Numbered from the stretch's first letter, positions 10,486 to 19,995 are shown. The stretch is 64,000 nt of DNA from Nitratireductor aquimarinus (GCF_017255295.1 NZ_JAFKDE010000003.1:62001-126000), one strand, 5' to 3'. Translations and numbers: made by a program. Notes: generated by a model from the sequence alone, not told the origin.

Positions 10486-10594
10486 TCTGTCCCTCCCGAT
10501 TCTGTGTCAGTCTTTCCATATCGGATTGCCTGAACGCAGCTTTGTCAAAGCGTTTTGCACGGCGCTTGTCTGGACATTTCTGTGACGCCGGCCA

Positions 10595-10624
10595 CAAAAA
10601 AAACGGGCCCTCGCGGGCCCGTTT
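10595..10624 (-). terminator. Intrinsic terminator of the GPR-like gene
   Basis: A perfect 10-bp stem (10601-10610 with 10615-10624) and a 4-nt loop. On the minus strand it is followed by a long T-run (A-run 10595-10603 on the plus strand). It sits 23 bases after the stop codon of the large gene. Confidence 0.9.
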
Positions 10625-10647
10625 TCATTGGTGAGGGTTCGTCTGCT

Positions 10648-13600
10648 TTAGCGCAGGCGACCGCTGGCATGGGCCAGCATGGTGTAAACCTTGCCTGTGT
10701 CGGAGGTCAGGTAGGTCTGGGTCATCATGTTGTCGCGGTCCGAACGGGACACGTCGCGCAGCAGCTTCTCGAAATCGCGGCAGTAAAGGTCCACGGCCGA
10801 ATGGAACTCGGGGTCGGAACGATACTTGCGCTGGATCTCGTCAAAGGTCTGCTGGCCCTTCAGCGTGTAGAGACGGCGCGTGAAGACATTGCGCTCACCG
10901 CGGCGGTAACGCTCCCAGAGGTCGATGGACGCCTCGTGGTCGATTGCGCGTGCAATGTCGACAGACAGCGAGTTGAGCGATTCGACCACATGAAGCGCCG
11001 AACGATCTTCCTTCTGGACCGACGGTGCAGCCGGTTCGCGTCCCTTGCCGCCTTCCTCGCTTGAGGCGCTGCGCAGAAGATCGCGGATCCAGCCACCGCC
11101 GGGTGCCTGGGGCGCTGCCTGCGGTGTCGGGCTGGGGGCACGAGCGGTTTCCTGCAGACGCTCTGCCGGGCGAGGCGCCACGGGTGCAGCGGGCTGACGC
11201 GGACGCTCGATCACGGGCTGCTGCGGTGCGACGGAGGCTGCCGGCGCCTGCGGAGCGGGCGTCGGGGCCTGTGTCGGCCGGGGCTGCTGAAGCGGAGCGG
11301 GCGCTGCGGTCAGACGCGTCTCGCTTGCCTGTTCCACATGGTACATCTTGCCCGATTTCGAAACGATGTCCGAAAGCTCCTTGAGCGCGTTGACCTGCTC
11401 GCTGATCGCGTTGCGCATGGCCGAGGTCGACTGCTTGGCTTCGGCCGGGAGTTCGGCAATGCCGCGCTTCACGTCGGTGCGGGTCTGCTCCAGCTCGGTG
11501 CGGATCTCCGAGGCGGTGCGACGGATCTCGTCGGTTGCGCCGCTGAAACGGCTGGTTGCCGATTCCACGACCTCTGCAATCGCTTCGCGGATGCCGTCCA
11601 CCGACTGGCGCGTACGGCCCTCGGCGGAGGTCAGGATGCGCTCCACGAAGTCCTCGAACGAGTTCATCGTCTTTTCGATGTGCTCGGACTTCTCGACCAG
11701 ACCGCTTGCCAGCGCTTCCAGCGCCTTCTGGCGGTCTTCCAGATTGCCGGTCAGGCCGGACTGGGCGCGCTCGAGAAGCTCCGATGCGGTTTCCAGAACC
11801 TTGCTGTGGTCCTCGAAACGGCTGGCGATGGCCGAAACCTCGCGCAGGGTCCGCTCCGAGAAGTCGGCGAGGCGACCAGAGTTCGCATTGATGAGGCTTG
11901 CCGAATTGGAGAAGGTCTCCGCGGCTTTCTCTGCATTCTCGGCAAAGGATGTGGCCGTGCCGCTCAGGCGCTCGTCCACCTCGGAAAGGTTCCGGGAGGC
12001 GGTGGAGATGAGTGCGCCGAGGCGCTGACCGGAAACGCCTAGCTTCTGGAGAAGATCGTCGATATTGCCGGTAATGCTCGCCTGTGCCTGCTCGAAGGCC
12101 GACAGGGTCTCGTGGGTGCGGTTGGAGAGTGCGTTGACCAGCGCGGCATTCTCCGACTGCAGACGTTCGGTCGTCTCTTCGGTGATGGCCCGGATGCTGG
12201 AGCGCAGCTGGCCGCCGCTCTCGGCAAACTTGTCGACCAGCGGCTTCGCCGTCTCGTCAAGAATGCGCGACAGTTCGGAGGTGCGGCCTGCAAGCATGGC
12301 GTTGAGTTCGCGCGTCCGCTCTTCAAGATTGGACACGGTCTCGCTGGTGCGCTTGCCGATATGGTCGTCCACGGAGGCGAAGGTCTGGGCAATCGTATCT
12401 GCGGTGGAGACCAGACGCGCCTGCGTTGTCGAAAGCTGCTGGTTGACGTGCTGGGCAACCGATTCTGCGCTCTCACGCAGGCGGGCGTCCGCATCCTCGA
12501 TGCCGCCGGAGATCGCACCGGCAATCGTGCTTGCGCTGTTGGACAGGCGCTCCTGAAGGCCCGACAGCGTATCGCTCATGGCATTGGCGCGCGCATCCAG
12601 CTCAGCCGACGTCTGATGCGTACGGGCGATGATGCGCTGATCGAAGTTCTCGAACGTGCTGGCCAGCTGTTCGGTGCGCTCTGCGAGCTGCTCCGAAGTC
12701 TGGTCGACACGGCTGACCAGCTTGCGGTCGGCGGCGTCAAACGTGTCGGTGATTGCCTTGGTGTGCTGCGACAGCGTTTCCGCCGTCGTCTCCAGACGCG
12801 AAGCGATACGGCCGTCGACCTCTGCGAAGGTCTGGGCGAACACGCCTGCGCGTTCGGTGAAGCGCGCCGAAGCGTCGTCGAAGGTGCGATCAATGTCCTC
12901 GATGCGCGAACCCAGCGTGGAAGCGGTCTGCTCGGCGCGGGCGGCAATGCGCTTGTCCGCATCCTCGAACACCCTGGAGGCTTCCTGGTTCAGCGTGGAG
13001 GTGGCTTCGATCACCTTGTCACGCAGCGCGCCTGCCACGACCACCGCGCTGTTTTCCAGCGTGGAGCGGACATTCTCGACACCCATGGAGAGTGCTTTCT
13101 CCATGGTCTGCGTACGTTCTTCGATGATGTTCGTCTGCTTGGAGAACATCTCGTTGACGCGGGTTGCCTCGTCCTCGATCACGGCGTTCAGCGCCTGACG
13201 ACGCTCGTCGATCTTCGCGATGTTGACGTCCAGCGCCTCGGCGAAGCCGTCGCGCGTCTTGGCCAGGTGCTGAACCTGCTCGCCAATGCCTGCCTCGAAG
13301 GTCGTGCGGGCTTCGTCGAGCTTCTCCATATCCGACTGGAAGGCGCCGGAGAGGCGCTGATGCGTCTCCTCGAAGGCTTCGATCTGGCGCTTTGCAGCGT
13401 CGCTCATGCGCGCCTGCGTTGCGTCGATCCGCTCGATGCCTTCATCGAAATGGGCGCTCATCTGCGACCAGTTCTGATCGATCTGCTTGCCGAAGTCGCT
13501 GGCGGTGTTCTCCAGCATGATGCTGGTGGAGGCCACGAGATCGGACATCTCGGAGCCGAGTGCGGCCTTGCCGGCTTCCACGGCTGCCGAAACATCGTCC

Positions 13601-15483
13601 TTGCCCTGGGCAAAGGTCGTGGCGATCTCGCGGGTGCGTTCCACCAGCGTCTCATTGATGCTGCGTGCGCGGGCCTCAAGCGCCGAATTGAGCTTTTGCG
13701 TGCCCGAGTCGAGCGCTTCTGCGCGGGTGGTGAACTCGGAGATCAGAGCGCGGCCGCGCTCGGTGATGGCGGTTTCCAGCTGACCGAGGCGCGAATCGAA
13801 CTCGCCGGTCAGGGATTCGCTTGCTTCGCCGAGCGAAGAGAGCAGGGCCGTGCTGCGCGTCTCGAACAGCGTGTTGAGCGAGCGCGTGGTCTGGTCGGTG
13901 CGCTCGGCCAGCGTGGCCATGCGCTCGTCGAACAGGGTGCTCAGCGTCTTCGCCGCATCCTCGGTTTCCTGCGTCAGCGTGCCGAGGCGCGATTCCAGAA
14001 CCCGGGTGAGGTTCTGTTCGGCGTTCTGCGTGTTCTCGCTGAACGTCGCGATGCGCGAATCGAGCACGCTGCCAATCTTGCTCACAGCCTGTTCAGCGCC
14101 ATCGGTGAGGGCCGAAACGCGCGAATCCAGCAGTCCGCCAATCTTTTCATTGGCTTCCTCGGTGCGCTCGGCGAGCGTCGCCATACGCGTGTCGAACAGC
14201 GTGGTGAGCGTCTGCGTCGCGTCTTCCGTGCCCCTGGTCAGCGAGGCAATGCGCGTGTCGAGCAGGTTGGCAACCGCATCGCCGGACGTGGTGATGCGCT
14301 CGGACAGGCTCTGAATGCGATCGTCGATGCCCTTGTGCAGGTTGCCGCCGGTACCGTCGAGCTGCTTGAGCAGCGTTTCGCTGGAAGCGTTGACCGAGGC
14401 GGCAAGCTGGCGCGAAGCATCAGCGATGGTGGCGCGGATGCGCTCGCCGGCCGTGTCCAGCTCGTCTTTCAGGATTTCGTGTGCGCCGGCGATTGAAGCG
14501 CGCACGCGCTCTGCGTGGCCGACAATGCCTTCGCGCTCTGCGCCAAGGCCGTCCACGAGATGGCGGATGCGCGATTCGTTGGCCGAGTAGGCGCGCTCGA
14601 GTTCGCTCACTTCCGTGTGGACCAGCGATTCCAGTTCCACCGCGCGGGTGAGGGTGCGGTCCATGCCGTCGCCCATTGCCTGCACCTCGCGGCGCACGGC
14701 CTGGCCGACCGTCATGACGCGCTCATGGGCAAGGCTCTCCGGCTCTGCGAGGCGGAAAGCGGCTTCAGCCATGGACTGGGCTGCCAGGCGCATTTCCTGT
14801 GCGCGGCGCACCATCACGGCAAAGCCCCAGAAAAGGATCACGGGAACGATGATGCCGATGAGCAGCGCAATGGCGTGCGGAGCCGCCATGAAGGCTTCGG
14901 TGGAGCGAATCTGCCAGAGATCGGAGCCGTAAAGCAGCTGGCCAAGCATAAGGCCGCCGCCGACCCATAGAACCGAAAGGGCTGCCACGAGCCAATAGGC
15001 GGTGTTGGGTGCGCGACGATCGAATTTGCGCATGACGCTCGAAAAGTCGCCGGCGCGGTCGTCATTGGCAGGTGCGAAGGGCTGGGAGGCTGTCTGTTCG
15101 GGCGCGGGTTCGACCGGGGTGAGGTCCTTGCGATTGGCCGGCGCTTCGAGATTGGCGGGCTTGGGCGCAGCAGTGCTGGCCGCCGGGGCTTCTGCCTTGG
15201 CGGGCGCGGGCTTCTCTGCTTCGCTGGAGCCCTTGGGGGCTTCCTTTTTGTCGCTCAAGGGGCTCTCGCTCACGGTGACTTTCTCGTCTCCGTTCTGATC
15301 GCGGTTTTCGCGTGCGAGTTCCTCAGCCGCTGCAGAAATCTGCGCTTCCAGATCCTCCATGGATGCGGCGATGTCCAGATCGCCGTTCTCCAGTCCGTCC
15401 GCAAGCTCCAGATCGAGTGCATCCTCGAGTTCCTTCGCAAAATCGCGCTTGGATTGATTTTTCTTTGCTACTGTACGCGCCAT
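10648..15483 (-). CDS. Growth pole ring (GPR/RgsE)-like giant membrane coiled-coil protein
   Basis: 1611 residues. The N-terminus is acidic and A/P-rich (1-155). Two transmembrane helices follow (about 163-187 and 201-225), then more than 1100 residues of almost pure amphipathic helix, a proline-rich linker (about 1395-1475) and a conserved helical C-terminal domain (about 1480-1611). From residue 385 at least ten 22-residue repeats run in strict phase (for example LFDTRMATLAERTEEANE). Around 860-1010 the period becomes 29. Tandem 22-mers explain why such proteins match apolipoprotein A1/A4/E models. Size, topology and repeats fit GPR of Agrobacterium and RgsE of Sinorhizobium, scaffolds for polar peptidoglycan synthesis in Hyphomicrobiales. 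The identity is inferred from architecture, not alignment. Kinesin-like labels for such proteins are artefacts of the coiled coil. Confidence 0.8.
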   Translation of the reverse strand: MARTVAKKNQSKRDFAKELEDALDLELADGLENGDLDIAASMEDLEAQISAAAEELARENRDQNGDEKVTVSESPLSDKKEAPKGSSEAEKPAPAKAEAPAASTAAPKPANLEAPANRKDLTPVEPAPEQTASQPFAPANDDRAGDFSSVMRKFDRRAPNTAYWLVAALSVLWVGGGLMLGQLLYGSDLWQIRSTEAFMAAPHAIALLIGIIVPVILFWGFAVMVRRAQEMRLAAQSMAEAAFRLAEPESLAHERVMTVGQAVRREVQAMGDGMDRTLTRAVELESLVHTEVSELERAYSANESRIRHLVDGLGAEREGIVGHAERVRASIAGAHEILKDELDTAGERIRATIADASRQLAASVNASSETLLKQLDGTGGNLHKGIDDRIQSLSERITTSGDAVANLLDTRIASLTRGTEDATQTLTTLFDTRMATLAERTEEANEKIGGLLDSRVSALTDGAEQAVSKIGSVLDSRIATFSENTQNAEQNLTRVLESRLGTLTQETEDAAKTLSTLFDERMATLAERTDQTTRSLNTLFETRSTALLSSLGEASESLTGEFDSRLGQLETAITERGRALISEFTTRAEALDSGTQKLNSALEARARSINETLVERTREIATTFAQGKDDVSAAVEAGKAALGSEMSDLVASTSIMLENTASDFGKQIDQNWSQMSAHFDEGIERIDATQARMSDAAKRQIEAFEETHQRLSGAFQSDMEKLDEARTTFEAGIGEQVQHLAKTRDGFAEALDVNIAKIDERRQALNAVIEDEATRVNEMFSKQTNIIEERTQTMEKALSMGVENVRSTLENSAVVVAGALRDKVIEATSTLNQEASRVFEDADKRIAARAEQTASTLGSRIEDIDRTFDDASARFTERAGVFAQTFAEVDGRIASRLETTAETLSQHTKAITDTFDAADRKLVSRVDQTSEQLAERTEQLASTFENFDQRIIARTHQTSAELDARANAMSDTLSGLQERLSNSASTIAGAISGGIEDADARLRESAESVAQHVNQQLSTTQARLVSTADTIAQTFASVDDHIGKRTSETVSNLEERTRELNAMLAGRTSELSRILDETAKPLVDKFAESGGQLRSSIRAITEETTERLQSENAALVNALSNRTHETLSAFEQAQASITGNIDDLLQKLGVSGQRLGALISTASRNLSEVDERLSGTATSFAENAEKAAETFSNSASLINANSGRLADFSERTLREVSAIASRFEDHSKVLETASELLERAQSGLTGNLEDRQKALEALASGLVEKSEHIEKTMNSFEDFVERILTSAEGRTRQSVDGIREAIAEVVESATSRFSGATDEIRRTASEIRTELEQTRTDVKRGIAELPAEAKQSTSAMRNAISEQVNALKELSDIVSKSGKMYHVEQASETRLTAAPAPLQQPRPTQAPTPAPQAPAASVAPQQPVIERPRQPAAPVAPRPAERLQETARAPSPTPQAAPQAPGGGWIRDLLRSASSEEGGKGREPAAPSVQKEDRSALHVVESLNSLSVDIARAIDHEASIDLWERYRRGERNVFTRRLYTLKGQQTFDEIQRKYRSDPEFHSAVDLYCRDFEKLLRDVSRSDRDNMMTQTYLTSDTGKVYTMLAHASGRLR

Positions 15484-15603
15484 ACCGCCAAACCTTCAGC
15501 TACTCACCGCCGGAGTCCCATACGCAAACTTCGGGACCTCGTACTCCGACACTATGCCCAAATTGAGCCAAGCGTATCGTAATGGGACATCGCGCTGTTG
15601 AAA

Positions 15604-15623
15604 ACATCCAATCAGCCGGATGT
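15604..15623. promoter_or_regulatory. Inverted repeat between the divergent GPR-like and Hpt-like genes
   Basis: ACATCC (15604-15609) and GGATGT (15618-15623) flank an 8-nt spacer in the 267-bp divergent region. Next to it, 15632-15648 reads TTAA, 8 bases, TTAAC, one base longer than a CtrA box. Either could be an operator, but neither is proven. Confidence 0.35.
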
Positions 15624-15750
15624 GTAAAAGTTTAAACATAAGGTTAACGTGGTTTTTGGCGAATTACTCATTTTGCACCGATGCCGTTAACCCGTTGTCC
15701 ATCCGGGATTAATAGTGTGTGAAGGGTGACGTTGGGGGAAGTAAAGTCGG

Positions 15751-16110
15751 ATGCCGGCAAACATTAAGGCCGAAGCCCCGGGCAGGGTGAGGGAACTGGG
15801 GCCGGAGGGGCTTCCTCTCGATATGGAACACCTGACCCGGCAGACGCTCGGAGACAAGGCCCTGGCGACCGAGGTGCTGAAACTGTTCCAGACACAGACA
15901 CTTGGGCTTGTGGATCGCATGGAGGCGGCAGACATGCGCAACCGCCGCGAGCTGGCCCATGCGCTGGTCGGTTCGGCCCGGGGCATTGGCGCGTTCCGCG
16001 TTGCTGAATGCGCCGCGCGCATCGAAAAGGGCGAAGCCGGTCCGGGCGATATCATGCACCTGTCGAGCCTCATCGACGAAGTGTATGAATTCATTTCATC
16101 TTTATCCTGA
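15751..16110 (+). CDS. Hpt-domain-like protein
   Basis: 119 residues, predicted as a small helical bundle. The segment [14 protein letters not shown] (about 70-83) matches the phosphorylatable histidine motif of histidine phosphotransfer (Hpt) domains, usually HxLKGSA. Here the usual lysine after HxL is valine, which may alter phosphotransfer. It diverges from the GPR-like gene with 267 bp between them. The window also encodes the hybrid kinase CckA, but nothing links this protein to it directly. Confidence 0.75.
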   Translation: MPANIKAEAPGRVRELGPEGLPLDMEHLTRQTLGDKALATEVLKLFQTQTLGLVDRMEAADMRNRRELAHALVGSARGIGAFRVAECAARIEKGEAGPGDIMHLSSLIDEVYEFISSLS

Positions 16111-16265
16111 TCAACCCGCTACGGCATCGCCGACAGATTGCGTTTCCCGATCAAAGCCAATATGTGAAGCGCCAAGTCTTGGCGTCGGGTGCGTTCGAAC
16201 AGGGCCGGAGTGCCCGCTTCATGCTACGCGACGAAACGCTTTCACTATTCTGCCGGGAAACTTGC

Positions 16266-16586
16266 ATGCCGAAAATCTCCTACATCGTCCCCGATGGCAC
16301 ACGCTTTGACGTGGAAGCCGAGAATGGCTCCACTGTCATGGAAAACGCCATCCGAAACGCCGTTCCGGGCATTGAGGCAGAGTGCGGCGGCGCTTGCGCC
16401 TGTGCCACGTGCCATGTCTATGTGGATGACCAGTGGGCGGAAACGGTCGGCCAGCCGGAGGCCATGGAAGAGGACATGCTGGACTTCGCCTATGAAGTGC
16501 AGCCCACTTCGCGCCTTTCCTGCCAGATCATCGTTCGTGACGAGCTTGACGGTCTCGTGGTGCGCATTCCCGAGCGGCAGGCCTGA
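16266..16586 (+). CDS. [2Fe-2S] ferredoxin, adrenodoxin type
   Basis: A soluble electron carrier of 106 residues. The cluster ligands are the C-x5-C-x2-C motif in [12 protein letters not shown] plus a later cysteine in RLSCQI, the pattern of adrenodoxin/putidaredoxin-type ferredoxins. I chose the ATG at 16266 (GGGA in front, normal [11 protein letters not shown] start) over an in-frame start at 16164, whose extra 34 residues do not look like ferredoxin. No partner reductase or P450 lies nearby. Such ferredoxins can serve iron-sulphur assembly or haem A synthesis. Confidence 0.93.
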   Translation: MPKISYIVPDGTRFDVEAENGSTVMENAIRNAVPGIEAECGGACACATCHVYVDDQWAETVGQPEAMEEDMLDFAYEVQPTSRLSCQIIVRDELDGLVVRIPERQA

Positions 16587-16664
16587 TTTTCAGGCGTGCT
16601 GGCGGAAGGGGCGGGTGCCAGCCTCTGCCCCTCTGCCCGCGGTCGCTTCAGCGGGGGCTCCGGT

Positions 16665-17294
16665 TTAGCCGGGATTGCGCCCGCGTTCGAGCTGCTCCAG
16701 CCGATAGTTTAGGAGGCGCATCAGCCTCCATTCAAAATTCCCGCTTTCAATACGGTCGAAGCGCGCCTGCGCTGCATCGTGTGCATTCAGCGTCTTCTCG
16801 GTGATTTTTTCGGCGCGTACCTGAAGCGCCTCGCAGGAGGCGCGTGGCCTGAGCCGCGCCACATCTTCCTCGATCTTGCGGGCATAGCGCTTTGCAATGC
16901 CAAGATGGCTTTCTTCGTGCCGCTTGATGTCTTTCGAAAGCGTGTCCCAGATCAGCGCGGTTTCGGGCTCGGCGCGCTTGCGGTTTCGCCAGCGCGGCAG
17001 GAAGACCTGCGCATCCACCGAAACATTCACGGCTGCGATCCGGCAGCGCCTCTCATCTTCCTCGTAAGTGATCTTGGTTTTGAACTCCATGCGCGTCGCG
17101 CCCGGGTGCCGTTGCCCGGTGCTTTGCACTTCCGGGCCGCGGGAGCGCAGCTGCTCCTCAATCTCTCCAAGCGTTTTCCCGCCGATGGAGAAATAGCTGT
17201 AGCTGCGCGAAATATCGGCGCTTGCTGCTGGAAGAACGCCGGCAGCCATAAGGACAGGCGCCAGAAAGGTGAGAGTAAGCGTCGTGCGTTTCAT
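16665..17294 (-). CDS. DUF922 family exported putative zinc protease
   Basis: 209 residues, with a signal peptide of about 24 residues (TLTFLAPVLMAAGVLPAASA). The conserved part holds RHEESHLGIA, close to the HExxH zinc-protease motif, which is why the family is described as putative secreted zinc-dependent proteases. Two cysteines (RRCRI and ASCEA) could form a disulphide. Start: two ATGs overlap at 17294 and 17297 behind GGAG; I took 17294 for its better spacing. It diverges from folP with 152 bp between them. The biochemical function is unproven. Confidence 0.78.
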   Translation of the reverse strand: MKRTTLTLTFLAPVLMAAGVLPAASADISRSYSYFSIGGKTLGEIEEQLRSRGPEVQSTGQRHPGATRMEFKTKITYEEDERRCRIAAVNVSVDAQVFLPRWRNRKRAEPETALIWDTLSKDIKRHEESHLGIAKRYARKIEEDVARLRPRASCEALQVRAEKITEKTLNAHDAAQARFDRIESGNFEWRLMRLLNYRLEQLERGRNPG

Positions 17295-17446
17295 CATGTC
17301 TCCGATACTCACCCTGCGACCTTGGCTGAGCGATGGCAACCCCGGATCGGCGGAGCGCCGACTCAATCTGTTCACCACATTGCGGTTGATTTTGGCGGCA
17401 ATGAGCCGCAAAAACGCCTGATTGTGATCCGGAGGCCAAAAGCCCG

Positions 17447-18292
17447 ATGACCATTCCGACATGGAAGCTTGCCCACGGGCGCGAACTTGCGCTTGGACCG
17501 GAAGCGATTGTGATGGGGATTCTCAACGTCACACCGGACAGTTTTTCCGATGGCGGCGCGTTTCTGGATGCCGGTCATGCGCTTCGTCAGGCCGAGAGGC
17601 TCGTGAGTGAGGGCGCGCGAATCATCGATATTGGCGGCGAATCCACCCGTCCCGGCAGTGAACCGGTCTCCGCTGCCGAAGAGCAGGACCGCATCCTGCC
17701 GGTGTTCGAGGCCCTTGCCGGTCGCGACGATGTTTTGCTCTCCGTCGATACCTACCGGGCCGAGACCGCGCGGCTCGCAGTCACCGCCGGCGCGCATATC
17801 GTCAATGATGTGTGGGGCCTTCAGCGTGAGCCCGACATTGCCGAGGTTGCCGCTGCAACCGGTGCAGGCCTTGTCATCATGCATACGGGCCGCGAGCGCG
17901 AGAAGCTCCCCGATGTGATTGCCGATCAGTTCGCGTTCCTGCGCCAAGCGCTTAAAATCGCCAGGGGGGCAGGGGTGCGCGATGAGCAGATCATGCTCGA
18001 CCCCGGTTTCGGCTTCGCCAAGGATGTGGATGAAAACATCGAGATCATGAATCGCTTTGGCGAACTCTCGGGTCTTGCGTTTCCGCTGCTTGTCGGTACA
18101 TCCCGCAAGCGTTTCGTTGGTGCGATAACCGGTCATGAGAAGGCCGAAGACCGCGATGCGGGAACCGCAGCGACGAGTGCGCTGTTACGAATGAACGGTG
18201 CAGCCGTTTTCCGGGTGCACAATGTCGCAATCAACAGGGATTCGCTAAAGGTGGCGGATGCTATGCTGGCGACCAGAGAACGGGCCGGGTGA
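17447..18292 (+). CDS. folP: Dihydropteroate synthase
   Basis: Condenses 6-hydroxymethyl-dihydropterin pyrophosphate with p-aminobenzoate to dihydropteroate, the sulfonamide-sensitive step of folate synthesis. 281 residues of TIM-barrel fold. Signatures: GILNVTPDSFSDGG (about 24-37), DIGGESTRPG (about 62-71), NDVWGL (about 120) and a C-terminal GTSRKRF (about 218). First gene of a folP-folB-folK operon; its stop is 7 bases before the chosen folB start. Confidence 0.97.
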   Translation: MTIPTWKLAHGRELALGPEAIVMGILNVTPDSFSDGGAFLDAGHALRQAERLVSEGARIIDIGGESTRPGSEPVSAAEEQDRILPVFEALAGRDDVLLSVDTYRAETARLAVTAGAHIVNDVWGLQREPDIAEVAAATGAGLVIMHTGREREKLPDVIADQFAFLRQALKIARGAGVRDEQIMLDPGFGFAKDVDENIEIMNRFGELSGLAFPLLVGTSRKRFVGAITGHEKAEDRDAGTAATSALLRMNGAAVFRVHNVAINRDSLKVADAMLATRERAG

Positions 18293-18299
18293 GGCGATG

Positions 18300-18659
18300 A
18301 TGTATGTGATCCGGATGATGAACTGCGCTTTCTTCGCGCGGCATGGCGTCCTCGACGAGGAAGAGAGGCTGGGTCAGCGTTTCTATGTCGACGCGGTTCT
18401 GACGGTGGAGCCCGGTCGGGCCCTGAGCGACGATTCTCTGGAGGGCACGGTCGATTACGGGGCGGCCTTCAAGGTCATCGAAGAGATTGTTGCCGGCAAG
18501 CGGCGTTTTCTCATCGAATCGCTGGCGCTTGAGGTTGCCAAGGCGCTCTGCGCCCGCTTTCCCGAGATCGCCCGGTCCGACATCACGATCCGCAAGCCGA
18601 ATGCACCGGTTCCGGGTGTTCTCGACTATGTCGAGGTTTCGGTGGCCTGGCCCCAGTAA
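18300..18659 (+). CDS. folB: Dihydroneopterin aldolase
   Basis: Converts 7,8-dihydroneopterin to 6-hydroxymethyl-dihydropterin and glycolaldehyde. 119 residues, the usual length, with FFARHGVLDEEERLGQRF and the C-terminal IRKPNAPVPG pattern of the family. Two in-frame ATGs lie at 18297 and 18300 behind GAGG; 18300 has the better spacing. Its stop codon directly abuts the folK start, so the two are probably translationally coupled. Confidence 0.95.
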   Translation: MYVIRMMNCAFFARHGVLDEEERLGQRFYVDAVLTVEPGRALSDDSLEGTVDYGAAFKVIEEIVAGKRRFLIESLALEVAKALCARFPEIARSDITIRKPNAPVPGVLDYVEVSVAWPQ

Positions 18660-19202
18660 ATGCCGAAAACGCACGATGCCTATCTTGGTCTGGGCGGCAA
18701 TATCGGAGAGCCGCGCCGGGCAATGCAGCTGGTCCTGCAGGCGCTGGATGAGCGCGCGGATACAAAAGTTCTTTCGGTTTCCGCGCTCTATCGCACGCCG
18801 CCCTGGGGTGTGGTCGATCAGCCGGATTTCCTGAACGCCGTCGCTCTGGTGCGCACCGAACTCGCACCCCACGCCCTGCTGGAGGAATGTCTGTCCATCG
18901 AGCGCGCGCTCAAGCGTGTTCGCGCCGAGCGCTGGGGGCCGCGCCCCATTGATGTGGACATTCTGCTTTATGGCGATCTGAGCATTGATGATGAAGGCCT
19001 GACCATTCCCCATCCGCGTATGGGCGAGCGCGCCTTTGTACTGGGTCCGCTGTCCGAGATCGCGCCGGGGATCGAGATTGACGGTCAGATGATCGAAAGC
19101 CGCCTTGCGACGCTCGATCAGGCCGGCATGGAGCGCATTACCGCCGATGGCGGCTGGTGGCGCAGCCCACCAAACAACCCGACAAACAAAAAGAGCGGCT
19201 GA
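18660..19202 (+). CDS. folK: 2-amino-4-hydroxy-6-hydroxymethyldihydropteridine diphosphokinase
   Basis: Transfers pyrophosphate from ATP to 6-hydroxymethyl-dihydropterin, making the FolP substrate. 180 residues with GLGGNIGEPRRAM near the N-terminus and the WGPRPIDVDILLYGD signature (about 90-104). It starts at the base after the folB stop and ends the operon. Its stop codon lies inside the loop of a terminator hairpin. Confidence 0.96.
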   Translation: MPKTHDAYLGLGGNIGEPRRAMQLVLQALDERADTKVLSVSALYRTPPWGVVDQPDFLNAVALVRTELAPHALLEECLSIERALKRVRAERWGPRPIDVDILLYGDLSIDDEGLTIPHPRMGERAFVLGPLSEIAPGIEIDGQMIESRLATLDQAGMERITADGGWWRSPPNNPTNKKSG

Positions 19203-19213
19203 CGGCCGCTCTT
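19191..19213. terminator. Bidirectional terminator between folK and the exported-protein gene
   Basis: A perfect 9-bp stem (AAGAGCGGC 19191-19199, GCCGCTCTT 19205-19213) with a 5-nt loop. On the minus strand the hairpin is followed by TTTTTGTTTG; on the plus strand by a weaker CTTTC. It serves convergent genes and overlaps the last codons of folK. Confidence 0.8.
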
Positions 19214-19244
19214 CTTTCAGTCTCGGATTTCTGGGCCAGCGTGA

Positions 19245-19790
19245 CTACTGGCGGGCAATGGCTTCAAGGCCACCCGATTTGGTGCGCTTCAGCTTCATGC
19301 CGATCACCGGGACCATGTCATCTTCCACCTGCACGGAGATGGTGATGTGCATGGTGTTGTTGTCGCTGATGCGGGCACGCATCGCGCCACTGAGCGACGA
19401 GCGGTGCAGGGCAAACACAACGTCCTTCCCCATCACCTTGCCGCCCGTGACATCCAGCCCCTTGCCGGCTGCACCGTCGAGGAAGGTGCCGCGATAGTCG
19501 GAACCGGTGAGAACCACATTCGCTTTCATGGGCTGGGTGAAAACGCCGACACGGCAGCTTCCGTCGAGCGCCATGCCGATTTTCTTGTCCGGCGTGCCGC
19601 CATCGAAATTGCAGACGAACTTCGTGCCCTTGTATTTGCCAGCCACGATTTCACCCGGACCGGACCAACTCCCCTCGACAGTCTGGAAAAAGCGCCGCTC
19701 CTTCTCTGAAGCTTCCGCCTTGCCGGCGAGGCCGGAGATCGGAGCTGCTGCCGCCGTCAGAAGAGCAAGCCTGAGCGCGAATTTAAGCAT
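19245..19790 (-). CDS. Conserved exported protein of unknown function
   Basis: 181 residues. The N-terminal signal peptide (about 1-27, FALRLALLTAAAAPISGLAG) is followed by a mostly beta-type domain with two cysteines (FVCNFDG and GSCRVG) that could pair in the periplasm. I do not recognise the family. I chose the ATG at 19790; an upstream TTG at 19805 would add five residues. It lies between a bidirectional terminator and the ycjXF pair and appears to be a separate unit. Confidence 0.65.
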   Translation of the reverse strand: MLKFALRLALLTAAAAPISGLAGKAEASEKERRFFQTVEGSWSGPGEIVAGKYKGTKFVCNFDGGTPDKKIGMALDGSCRVGVFTQPMKANVVLTGSDYRGTFLDGAAGKGLDVTGGKVMGKDVVFALHRSSLSGAMRARISDNNTMHITISVQVEDDMVPVIGMKLKRTKSGGLEAIARQ

Positions 19791-19995
19791 GAGCGAAGTG
19801 ACCAAACTTGTTTGAAACTGGGAACTGCGGGGAATCTTGCCGCAGATTGGTTAAGGCTTTGTCTACCATGTCCCGGCTTCTGTTTGGAGACGGTTCCCGC
19901 TTCAAACCATGGTTGCAAGGCACGCTAGCGGTCAGGTGTGTCTTTTCGGACTCACCCAAAAGAGGCAGCAGTCGTCCAGCTTGGGTGCTTGCAGC

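Noticed and set aside
12112-14496. 794-codon open frame opposite the GPR-like gene
   Set aside because: Antisense artefact of a repetitive coiled-coil gene with strong codon bias; no start signal or domain.
15632-15648. CtrA box between the GPR-like and Hpt-like genes
   Set aside because: The two TTAA halves are 8 bases apart instead of 7, so it is not a standard box; kept only as a remark.
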